This document shows, piece after piece, positions 1 to 5,009 of a DNA stretch of 5,009 nt. The stretch's first letter is position 1. Every line of letters starts with the position of its first letter. The notes below the pieces were generated by a model, which saw only the letters and a program-made list of their open reading frames with translations, searched no databases and was not told where the DNA came from. Source of the DNA: Chitinophagaceae bacterium (GTDB lineage: Bacteria; Bacteroidota; Bacteroidia; Chitinophagales; Chitinophagaceae); NCBI GenBank assembly GCA_947472635.1, contig CANJDY010000232.1:1-5009 (forward strand). The letters run 5' to 3'. A program made the position numbers and the translations under genes.

Positions 1-547
1 AGCTGTATTGAGTGGAACACTCAATTTTGTATTCAATCATTATGATGGTAAAAAAAGTTTTGCTTCCGTAGTAAAACAAGCCCAGGATGAGGGGTATACA
101 GAGCCTGATCCACGCCTTGATTTAAGTGGTAAGGATGTAATGAGAAAGATTATGATTCTTTCTAGGGAGGCAGGAGAAAAAATGGAAATGGAGGATATTG
201 CCAATCATTCTTTTATGCCGGCTGCCTGTATGGAAGGCTCGGTGGCCGACTTTTACCAGTCAATGGAAGCGCATGAAGATCATTTCAAACAATTATATAC
301 CGAAGCCGAAGCTGCTGGAAAAAAATTAAAATTTGTAGCAAAATATGATCAGGGAAAAGCTACTGTTGGATTACAACATATTAGTCCAGCGCATGATTTT
401 TTCCATTTATATGGTAAGGATAACATTGTGCTTTTTTATACCGATCGTTATGTTGACCAGCCATTGGTAATAAAGGGTGCCGGTGCCGGAGCGGATATTA
501 CTGCTTCTGGAGTTTTTGCCGATATTATACGGGCGGGTAGAATTTAA
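1..547 (+). CDS. thrA: Homoserine dehydrogenase domain, C-terminal end of bifunctional aspartokinase/homoserine dehydrogenase (5' truncated)
   Basis: The reading frame is open from the window edge (first full codon at base 2), so the gene begins outside the window. The TTG at 8 is an internal Leu codon, not a start. Homoserine dehydrogenase reduces aspartate semialdehyde to homoserine with NAD(P)H, in the cytoplasm, at the branch point to threonine and methionine. The visible part carries the family signature: LSGTLNFVFN near the edge, then GYTEPDPRLDLSGKDVMRK. The residues matching the yeast catalytic set Glu208, Asp219 and Lys223 are the Glu at 101-103, the Asp at 134-136 and the Lys at 146-148. 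The protein ends just after the closing motif AGADITASGVFADIIRAGRI, with no C-terminal ACT domain. That favours the bifunctional ThrA type over monofunctional Hom, but the kinase half is not visible. thrB follows after 58 bp on the same strand, so the genes are probably co-transcribed. Confidence 0.93.
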   Translation, partial: AVLSGTLNFVFNHYDGKKSFASVVKQAQDEGYTEPDPRLDLSGKDVMRKIMILSREAGEKMEMEDIANHSFMPAACMEGSVADFYQSMEAHEDHFKQLYTEAEAAGKKLKFVAKYDQGKATVGLQHISPAHDFFHLYGKDNIVLFYTDRYVDQPLVIKGAGAGADITASGVFADIIRAGRI

Positions 548-605
548 AATATGCCAACTTCCCAAGGGGGATTAAAATAAATACTTATTATACACAATTA
601 CGCTT

Positions 606-1586
606 ATGAATGCAGCTGATCGACAACCAGAAAACGAAATTAAACAACCCAATTATTCGGCATCGGGATTTGTGAAGGTATTGGCACCTGGCACGGTGGC
701 CAACCTTGTTTGTGGTTTTGATGTATTGGGAATGTGTTTGAATGAACCCAATGACTTGATGGAAGTTAAGTTGCTGCATGAAAAAAAAATCATCATTCAT
801 AGTGCCGACGGATACCCGTTACCTTCAGATCCTGCACAAAATACGGCGGGTGCTCCTTTGATTGAAATGATCAATGAGTTGGCTATGCCCACTGGTTTTG
901 AAGTAACCATTCATAAACGAATTAAACCTGGAAGTGGCATTGGTTCAAGTGCTGCAAGTGCGGCGGGGGCTGTAGTGGCTGCCAATCATTTGTTGGGTAA
1001 TGTTTTTTCCAATAAAGATTTGGTACGCTTTGCTATGTTTGGAGAAAAGGTGGCCTCTGGCGTTAAGCACGCTGATAATGTGGCTCCTTGTATTTATGGA
1101 GGCATTACTTTAATTCGCAGTATTCATCCCTTGGATATTATTTCTATTCCTTCACCCGATCTTTTTGTAACCATTGTTCACCCTCAAATTGAAGTACGTA
1201 CCAAAGATGCGAGGCAGATATTGCGAAAAGAAGTGTTGTTGAAGGACGCAATTAGGCAGTGGGGGAATATCGCCGGTTTGGTAGCTGGATTTATGCAAGC
1301 AGACCTAGATTTGATTGGTCGTTCATTGGAGGACGTAATTATTGAACCAGTCCGCAGTATTTTGATACCGGGATTTGATGAGGTGAAAGCCAAGTGCAAG
1401 GAAACTGGTGCTTTAGGAGGTGGTATCTCAGGTTCGGGGCCATCCATTTTTATGCTGAGCAGAGATGAGGCTACTGCAATAAAAGTTCAAACCGTTATGC
1501 AGGATATTTACAATCGCATAGGATTAGACTATCATACCTATGTAACCACTATCAACAAAACCGGCGTAAAAATTTTACATGAGTAG
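606..1586 (+). CDS. thrB: Homoserine kinase (GHMP kinase family)
   Basis: This 326-residue protein phosphorylates homoserine with ATP to O-phosphohomoserine, the substrate of the threonine synthase encoded next. It is a cytoplasmic GHMP-fold kinase. Visible motifs are the N-terminal strand VKVLAPGTVANLVCGFDVLG (residues 23-42), the ATP phosphate-binding loop PGSGIGSSAASAAG (108-121), KHADNVAPCIYGG (154-166) and the C-terminal glycine-rich motif GALGGGISGSGPS (268-280). E. coli ThrB is about 310 residues. The excess lies in roughly 22 polar residues before the conserved domain. The ATG at 606 has no clear Shine-Dalgarno, as is usual in Bacteroidetes. A GTG at 672 (codon 23) would start exactly at the conserved fold, so the extension may be untranslated. 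thrA lies 58 bp upstream and thrC 120 bp downstream, giving the classical thrABC order. Confidence 0.95.
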   Translation: MNAADRQPENEIKQPNYSASGFVKVLAPGTVANLVCGFDVLGMCLNEPNDLMEVKLLHEKKIIIHSADGYPLPSDPAQNTAGAPLIEMINELAMPTGFEVTIHKRIKPGSGIGSSAASAAGAVVAANHLLGNVFSNKDLVRFAMFGEKVASGVKHADNVAPCIYGGITLIRSIHPLDIISIPSPDLFVTIVHPQIEVRTKDARQILRKEVLLKDAIRQWGNIAGLVAGFMQADLDLIGRSLEDVIIEPVRSILIPGFDEVKAKCKETGALGGGISGSGPSIFMLSRDEATAIKVQTVMQDIYNRIGLDYHTYVTTINKTGVKILHE

Positions 1587-1601
1587 GGGTTATGTTGTAG
1601 T

Positions 1602-1636
1602 CTTTCTATTGTAGGTTGTAAAAGCTGGATAGGAAG
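1602..1636 (+). other. Imperfect inverted repeat in the thrB-thrC spacer
   Basis: CTTTCTAT at 1602-1609 can pair with ATAGGAAG at 1629-1636. This gives 8 base pairs including one G-U, or 9 if T1610-G1628 is counted, around a loop of about 19 bases. No T-run follows, so it does not look like an intrinsic terminator. It may be a weak RNA structure between thrB and thrC, or chance. Confidence 0.25.
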
Positions 1637-1659
1637 CATACAATTTCAAGTTGAAAAAC

Positions 1660-1694
1660 TATCAGTTATCAACTATCAATTATCAGTTATCAAT
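1660..1694 (+). repeat. Tandem heptamer repeat TATCARY, 5 copies
   Basis: Five 7-bp units stand head to tail without interruption: TATCAGT, TATCAAC, TATCAAT, TATCAGT, TATCAAT (1660-1694). A decayed sixth unit, TATTAAG, follows at 1695-1701. Only the last two positions of the unit vary, A/G then C/T. The 13-mer TATCAGTTATCAA occurs twice, 21 bp (three units) apart. The array ends 12 bp before the thrC ATG (5 bp if the decayed unit is counted), so it fills the leader where a ribosome would bind. Seven is not a multiple of three, and no gene covers it. It may be a replication-slippage microsatellite or a family of intergenic repeats shared across the genome; the window alone cannot decide. Confidence 0.85.
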
Positions 1695-1706
1695 TATTAA
1701 GTTCGT

Positions 1707-3032
1707 ATGCAATATTTCAGTACCAATCATCAATCGCCTGAGGTAAATTTCAAACAGGCTACTATCAATGGACAGGCGCCCGACAAGGGTTTATACTTTC
1801 CTGAACGGATACCTGCGGTTGCTAAGGAACTAATTGAAAATATCACTCAGTATTCTAACGAAGAAATTGCTTATCAGGTGATGAAACCCTATGTGGGTGA
1901 TACTATACCTGAGGCTGAGTTGAGGCGAATTGTTGGGGAGACCATCAATTTTGATATACCACTTGTAAAGGTAACCGATGCTATTTATTCTTTGGAATTG
2001 TATCATGGACCTACACTTGCATTTAAAGATGTTGGCGCTAGATTTATGAGCCGTTGTCTGGGTTATTTTATAAATCAATCTGATCGAGATTTAGCAAAAA
2101 AAAAGAAAGTAACGGTATTGGTGGCTACTTCCGGAGATACCGGAGGGGCTGTTGCCAGTGGGTTTTATGAGGTAGATGGAATTGAAGTGGTGATATTGTA
2201 TCCTTCCGGCAAGGTAAGTTCTGTACAGGAAAAGCAGCTGACCACTTTGGGTAAAAATATTCATGCCTTGGAAATTGAAGGCAGTTTTGATGATTGCCAG
2301 CAAATGGTCAAGCAGGCCTTTACTGATGAAGGGCTGAATCAAGAATTATTTCTGACTTCAGCCAACTCAATTAATGTAGCCCGTTGGTTACCACAGCAGT
2401 TGTATTATTTTTTTGCTTACAAGCAATGGATGGATAAGCTCCATCCTCCTGTAATATCGGTACCCAGTGGGAATTTTGGAAATATTTGTGCAGGTATTTT
2501 GGCTTATCGGTCGGGCTTACCGGTGCAGCATTTTATTGCGGCTTGCAATGCCAATGATGTGGTGCCGAAATTTATGGAAACGCAGCAGTACGAGCCAAAA
2601 AATTCGGTATCTACGATTTCTAATGCAATGGATGTGGGTAATCCGAGTAATTTTATTCGCATCCTTGAAATATTTCAGCACCAGTTTGCAGATTTGGAAA
2701 ATGTATTGAGCAGTTGCAGTATTTCTGATGCGGCAACCAAAGCAACCCTGCAGTCGGTATATCAAAAAAACAATTATTTACTTGATCCCCATGGGGCTGT
2801 AGGATTTCTTGCATTGGAGCAGTATTTACAAAGTCATCCTGGTCTAAAGGGAATTGTATTAGAGACTGCTCATCCTGTAAAGTTTTATGATGTGGTAGAA
2901 CCTGTTATTGGAGAATTAGTTCCAATCCCTGACGCAATTCAGTATCAATTGGCTTTGGAAAAGAAGAGTGTAAAAATGGAGGCTAAAGCAGAATTGTTGA
3001 AGGCATTTTTACTGGAACTAAGTGGTAGCTAG
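1707..3032 (+). CDS. thrC: Threonine synthase (PLP-dependent, fold type II)
   Basis: This 441-residue cytoplasmic enzyme converts O-phosphohomoserine and water to threonine and phosphate, the last step of the pathway. The length is close to that of E. coli ThrC (about 428). The N-terminal threonine synthase domain includes QAPDKGLYFPERIP (23-36). The PLP lysine lies in YHGPTLAFKDVGARF, at Lys107, the same number as in E. coli. Further conserved blocks are ATSGDTGGA (140-148), SANSINVARWLPQQ (218-231), the cofactor-phosphate loop PSGNFGN (253-259), SNAMDVGNPSNF (305-316) and DPHGAVG (359-365). All expected active-site blocks are present, so the gene looks intact. The ATG at 1707 starts directly at the conserved N-terminus and has no Shine-Dalgarno; a heptamer repeat occupies the leader. 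It is the last gene of thrABC and faces ytxJ across a 52-bp convergent spacer. Confidence 0.97.
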   Translation: MQYFSTNHQSPEVNFKQATINGQAPDKGLYFPERIPAVAKELIENITQYSNEEIAYQVMKPYVGDTIPEAELRRIVGETINFDIPLVKVTDAIYSLELYHGPTLAFKDVGARFMSRCLGYFINQSDRDLAKKKKVTVLVATSGDTGGAVASGFYEVDGIEVVILYPSGKVSSVQEKQLTTLGKNIHALEIEGSFDDCQQMVKQAFTDEGLNQELFLTSANSINVARWLPQQLYYFFAYKQWMDKLHPPVISVPSGNFGNICAGILAYRSGLPVQHFIAACNANDVVPKFMETQQYEPKNSVSTISNAMDVGNPSNFIRILEIFQHQFADLENVLSSCSISDAATKATLQSVYQKNNYLLDPHGAVGFLALEQYLQSHPGLKGIVLETAHPVKFYDVVEPVIGELVPIPDAIQYQLALEKKSVKMEAKAELLKAFLLELSGS

Positions 3033-3084
3033 TAAAATTTGAGTCAATGATGGCTTCCTACGGTTAAATTTGGATATTGGCTGG

Positions 3085-3420
3085 TTAATTTAAAGCCACT
3101 TGTTCTTTAATATCTTCCATGTTGATGCCAGAATGACTTTCGTCATAGCAGCATTCTCCATTTTTAATGAGTATTACTTGAGGCGATTCGTGGAATACGG
3201 CAAATTCTTCGGCTATTTTAGCAGATAATTCGCGGTAGCTAATTAAGTCCAAGTAATAAAAATCTACGTTTTCAGCAGGGGTGCTTCTTTCTAAACGATT
3301 TTTGGCAACGCTGCTAATAGAACAACGAGTACTGTGCTTGAATATTAGCTGTGGTTTGTTTTTAGACTTTTCTTTGATTTCCGCCAGTTGAGCTGAGGAG
3401 GTTATTGAGATCCAATCCAT
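3085..3420 (-). CDS. ytxJ: YtxJ-type monothiol bacilliredoxin (bacillithiol system, thioredoxin fold)
   Basis: This 111-residue cytoplasmic protein has the size and motifs of the YtxJ/DUF2847 family, thioredoxin-fold proteins linked to removal of bacillithiol from thiolated proteins. The active-site motif FKHSTRCSISS puts a single Cys at residue 33. The second position of a dithiol CxxC is Ser36 (CSIS), so it is monothiol. A likely cis-Pro is at 80 (HESPQVILIKNG), followed by a vicinal Cys pair (90-91) and SHSGI, as expected near the family C-terminus. There is no signal peptide. The ATG at 3420 lies 14 bp after the stop of the small lipoprotein gene, so the two are probably co-transcribed. 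No Shine-Dalgarno is visible. The family assignment comes from motif recognition. Use of bacillithiol by this organism is inferred, since no biosynthesis genes are in the window. Confidence 0.85.
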   Translation of the reverse strand: MDWISITSSAQLAEIKEKSKNKPQLIFKHSTRCSISSVAKNRLERSTPAENVDFYYLDLISYRELSAKIAEEFAVFHESPQVILIKNGECCYDESHSGINMEDIKEQVALN

Positions 3421-3434
3421 TATGTAAAATGGGG

Positions 3435-3551
3435 TTAGTGAATGATGTTTTCAGTCATAGGACAGCCAGTTCCTCTTCTACTCGCTCCGCAGGAAGATAG
3501 AAGGATAAGTCCGGAGGTGATGAGGACTACAAGTAATAAAATCTTCTTCAT
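3435..3551 (-). CDS. Very small lipoprotein, 38 residues
   Basis: The ATG at 3551 (reverse strand) opens a 38-codon frame ending in TAA at 3437-3435. The product starts MKK, continues with a hydrophobic segment ILLLVVLITSGLILL (4-18) and reaches a lipobox LSSC with the lipidated Cys at 21. The mature part is only 18 residues, CGASRRGTGCPMTENIIH, with a second Cys at 30 in a Gly-Cys-Pro motif. Signal peptidase II processing and membrane anchoring in the cell envelope are inferred from the lipobox. No acidic surface-export signal follows the Cys, so a periplasm-facing position is more likely. A TATATTTG promoter element lies 40 bp upstream and ytxJ follows after 14 bp. The function is unknown. 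The typical N-terminus, lipobox, promoter and tight spacing support a real gene, although many callers would skip it for its length. Confidence 0.75.
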   Translation of the reverse strand: MKKILLLVVLITSGLILLSSCGASRRGTGCPMTENIIH

Positions 3552-3591
3552 TTTCAGTGGTTTTATTGATTGTGCTTCAAATTTAGCTTTG

Positions 3592-3599
3592 CAAATATA
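3592..3599 (-). promoter_or_regulatory. Bacteroidetes-type -7 promoter element (TATATTTG) for the lipoprotein-ytxJ unit
   Basis: Read on the reverse strand, the bases are TATATTTG followed by C. This matches the TAnnTTTG -7 consensus of the Bacteroidetes primary sigma factor. Transcription would start near 3585-3587, giving a leader of about 35 bases before the ATG at 3551. No TTTG -33 box sits at the expected 19-bp spacing; only a TTTATA-like stretch is there. A second match, TAAATTTG, lies 14 bp downstream at 3585-3578 and could serve instead. Confidence 0.55.
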
Positions 3600-3645
3600 C
3601 AACGGCTTTTGTTTAGTGTATAAATGTTACGAATTTCAGTATTAA

Positions 3646-3655
3646 AAGTTAACTT
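3646..3655. promoter_or_regulatory. Perfect 10-bp palindrome, possible operator
   Basis: AAGTTAACTT is a perfect dyad in the divergent spacer, about 60 bp upstream of the likely lipoprotein-ytxJ transcription start and about 140 bp before the exonuclease start. It could bind a dimeric regulator. AT-rich DNA produces such dyads by chance, so confidence is low. Confidence 0.22.
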
Positions 3656-3684
3656 GCTAGCCAGCTTTTTTATAAATTAGCAAG
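3653..3684. repeat. Inverted repeat in the divergent spacer
   Basis: CTTGCTAG at 3653-3660 faces TTAGCAAG at 3677-3684. Seven bases pair perfectly (CTTGCTA/TAGCAAG), plus one G-U pair, around a 16-base loop. It overlaps the 10-bp palindrome at 3646-3655. It is not followed by a clear T-run on the + strand. It could be an operator or a transcript hairpin; function unknown. Confidence 0.4.
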
Positions 3685-3793
3685 AAGTAAACGACCAATA
3701 GTTACTTTTTAAACTGATTTTCTAGTAATTTATTGCACGTCAAATATATAATAAATAATAATACAAACAACAATACATTTAAAAAAAACTAAA

Positions 3794-4567
3794 ATGACCT
3801 TACAATTAGCCCGTCCAATTGCTTTTTTTGATCTGGAAACAACCGGAGTAAATCTTTCTACTGACAGAATTGTGGAGGTTGCTATCATCAAAATTTTGCC
3901 AGATGGAACCCGCCAAGTGAAAAGAAAACTCATTAATCCGGGAATTCCTATCCCTGAGGTAACATCAGCTATTCACGGTATTACGGATGAAATGGTAAAG
4001 GATGCGCCTACTTTTAAGCAGTGTGGCAATGAGTTGAAGCAATTTATTGAGAATTGTGATATGGGGGGGTATAATAGTAATCGTTTCGATATTCCCATTT
4101 TAATGGAAGAGTTTTTACGTGCTGGGATGGAAGTGGACCTTAGTACTCGAAGAATGGTTGATGTGCAACATATTTTTTATAAAATGGAGCCAAGGACCTT
4201 AACGGCTGCTTACAAATATTATTGTGATAAAGAATTGGTAGATGCGCATAGTGCAGAAGCCGATGTAAATGCTACTATTGATGTATTACTATCGCAGATA
4301 GAACGTTATCCACAATTAGGTAATTCATTGGACTCGATTTTAGGTGTAATTGGGGAGGATAAGGTGGTAGATTATGCCCGGCGTTTTTTATTTGATGACA
4401 AGGGGGTGGAGGTATTTAATTTTGGTAAGCACAAAGGTCGTCCGGTAGTAGATGTGTTAAGGGCTGAGCCTCAGTATTATGACTGGATGATGCGGGGAGA
4501 TTTTCCGCTTCATAGCAAGCAAAAACTAACTGAAATTTTAAATCGTACCCTGTTAAAAAATAATTAA
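3794..4567 (+). CDS. DEDDh 3'-5' exonuclease (DnaQ-like) with ExoX-like C-terminal domain
   Basis: This 257-residue cytoplasmic protein is predicted to remove nucleotides from 3' ends of DNA (possibly RNA) with two metal ions. The exonuclease domain covers about residues 8-170. ExoI is FFDLETTG with Asp13 and Glu15, ExoII is YNSNRFDIPIL with Asp99, and ExoIII is AHSAEADVNAT with His152 and Asp157, giving a complete DEDDh set. HGITDEM (61-67) is also typical. A separate C-terminal module, FNFGKHKGRPVVDVLRAEPQ (208-227) followed by YYDWMMRGDF, resembles the ExoX-like C-terminal domain found after exonuclease domains. The exact substrate cannot be read from sequence; it could serve DNA repair or proofreading, and I do not assign dnaQ because it is not clearly the polymerase III epsilon subunit. 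The start lies after an A-rich leader with no Shine-Dalgarno. The neighbours suggest a single-gene unit. Confidence 0.9.
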   Translation: MTLQLARPIAFFDLETTGVNLSTDRIVEVAIIKILPDGTRQVKRKLINPGIPIPEVTSAIHGITDEMVKDAPTFKQCGNELKQFIENCDMGGYNSNRFDIPILMEEFLRAGMEVDLSTRRMVDVQHIFYKMEPRTLTAAYKYYCDKELVDAHSAEADVNATIDVLLSQIERYPQLGNSLDSILGVIGEDKVVDYARRFLFDDKGVEVFNFGKHKGRPVVDVLRAEPQYYDWMMRGDFPLHSKQKLTEILNRTLLKNN

Positions 4568-4594
4568 ACTAAAATGGTACTAATTTTGTTTAAT
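4563..4594 (+). terminator. AT-rich inverted repeat at the exonuclease stop codon, possible terminator
   Basis: ATTAAACTAAAAT at 4563-4575 pairs with ATTTTGTTTAAT at 4583-4594. This forms 12 base pairs with one bulged T (4570) and a 7-base loop. The left arm contains the TAA stop of the exonuclease gene. The right arm is U-rich in RNA, which may help release, but the stem holds only one G-C pair and no separate T-run follows. It could be a weak intrinsic terminator or an mRNA 3'-end structure. Confidence 0.4.
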
Positions 4595-4606
4595 AAGATT
4601 AGCTAT

Positions 4607-4622
4607 ACTATTTGTAATTTCG
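4607..4622 (+). promoter_or_regulatory. Possible -7 promoter region for the glycosyltransferase gene
   Basis: Two overlapping partial matches to TAnnTTTG are present: CTATTTG ending at 4614 and TAATTTCG at 4615-4622. A TTTG at 4585-4588 sits 18 bp before the first element, close to the expected -33 spacing, and 26 bp before the second. Transcription would begin around 4620-4630, leaving a leader of about 20-30 bases before the TTG start. Neither element is a perfect match. Confidence 0.3.
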
Positions 4623-4647
4623 CACAAATCGCCTTACAATATCATCC

Positions 4648-5009
4648 TTGGAAAAGTTAGTTATCATACCAACGTATAACGAAAAAGAAAACGTCGAAAA
4701 TATTATCGCTGCGGTGATAGGATTGCAGCAAAATTACCATGTCTTAATTATTGATGATGGTTCCCCAGATGGAACAGCTAGTGTAGTACAATCATTGTTT
4801 ACCAAATATCCAGGGCAATTGTATTTAGAAGAGCGAACTGGAAAATTGGGGTTGGGGACTGCCTATATCCATGGATTTAAGTGGGCGCTAGCAAAAGATT
4901 ACCAGTTTATTTTTGAAATGGATGCTGATTTTTCTCACAATCCAAAAGACCTAGAAAATTTATACTTAGCTTGTAAAAATGGTGCAGGCGTAGCCGTTGG
5001 GTCAAGATA
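4648..5009 (+). CDS. Family 2 glycosyltransferase, polyprenol-phosphate mannose synthase type (3' truncated)
   Basis: The frame is open to the window end; 120 codons are visible. Proteins of this type transfer a sugar, usually mannose from GDP-mannose, to a polyprenyl phosphate at the inner face of the cytoplasmic membrane. The lipid-linked sugar then feeds glycosylation or envelope glycan synthesis. The GT-A motifs are in order: LVIIPTYNEKEN (4-15), IIDDGSPDGTA (34-44) for nucleotide binding, KLGLGTAYIHGF (66-77) and the metal-binding DAD motif in MDADFSHNP (91-99). TTG at 4648 is the best start: it places the first strand LVIIP right after a short Met-Glu-Lys start. No ATG or GTG lies between it and the in-frame stop TAA at 4615-4617. 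The donor and acceptor are inferred from family resemblance. Whether C-terminal membrane segments exist cannot be seen. Confidence 0.88.
   Translation, partial: MEKLVIIPTYNEKENVENIIAAVIGLQQNYHVLIIDDGSPDGTASVVQSLFTKYPGQLYLEERTGKLGLGTAYIHGFKWALAKDYQFIFEMDADFSHNPKDLENLYLACKNGAGVAVGSR

Noticed and set aside
548..605. Promoter or attenuator between thrA and thrB
   Set aside because: No TAnnTTTG element and no stable hairpin are visible in these 58 bases; simple co-transcription explains the arrangement.
1570..1582. Near-palindrome of alternating A and T runs at the thrB 3' end
   Set aside because: It is inside the coding sequence, only 6 bp per arm and pure AT apart from the ends; chance is sufficient.
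1660..1701. CRISPR-like array
   Set aside because: The units are 7 bp and contiguous, with no spacers and no cas genes nearby.
2467..2709. An 80-codon + strand frame inside thrC
   Set aside because: It is an out-of-frame shadow of a fully conserved thrC; its composition, rich in Trp, Met and Arg, is that of a shifted frame.
3033..3084. Terminator in the convergent thrC/ytxJ spacer
   Set aside because: A 7-bp all-AT stem (TTAAATT at 3064-3070, AATTTAA at 3087-3093) and a 4-bp GGCT/AGCC pairing are possible, but neither has a strong stem followed by a T-run. Termination must occur near here, but I cannot place it.
3442..3645. A 67-codon + strand open frame beginning MMFSVIGQPVP
   Set aside because: It lies antisense to the lipoprotein gene, which has a lipobox and promoter. 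The + frame shows no recognisable domain and runs into the non-coding promoter region.
3730..3933. A 67-codon - strand frame across the exonuclease start
   Set aside because: It overlaps the conserved ExoI motif of the real gene on the other strand and shows no family features.

Overview
The window looks like chromosomal DNA of a member of the Bacteroidetes (Bacteroidota), possibly Chitinophagaceae or a relative. The DNA is AT-rich. Start codons lack clear Shine-Dalgarno sequences and are preceded by A-rich leaders. A TAnnTTTG-type -7 promoter element is present, as is a bacilliredoxin-type YtxJ protein. The protein sequences of the threonine genes also read as Bacteroidetes-like. The genus is an inference and is not proven by the sequence.

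Layout. The first 3.0 kb carries the threonine branch of the aspartate pathway in the classical order: the 3' end of thrA (homoserine dehydrogenase part, cut by the window edge), thrB (homoserine kinase) and thrC (threonine synthase), all on the + strand. The three enzymes convert aspartate semialdehyde to homoserine, then O-phosphohomoserine, then threonine. The thrB-thrC spacer is 120 bp and ends in a tandem array of a TATCARY heptamer that stops 12 bp before the thrC start.

A 52-bp convergent spacer follows. On the - strand there is then a two-gene unit, read from high to low coordinates: a 38-residue lipoprotein (3551 to 3435) and, 14 bp later, a YtxJ-type monothiol bacilliredoxin (3420 to 3085). 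A TATATTTG promoter element precedes the lipoprotein gene. The 242-bp region upstream of it is divergent and AT-rich and holds a 10-bp palindrome and a hairpin-like inverted repeat.

On the + strand, 3794-4567 encodes a DEDDh (DnaQ-like) 3'-5' exonuclease with an ExoX-like C-terminal domain. An AT-rich inverted repeat that may be a terminator overlaps its stop codon. The last gene starts at a TTG at 4648 and runs off the window; it is the N-terminal part of a family 2 glycosyltransferase of the polyprenol-phosphate mannose synthase type.

Most of the window is ordinary housekeeping sequence, and I see no new multi-gene system. The items most worth a second look are the very small lipoprotein paired with ytxJ, the heptamer repeat in front of thrC, and the inverted repeats near the exonuclease gene.
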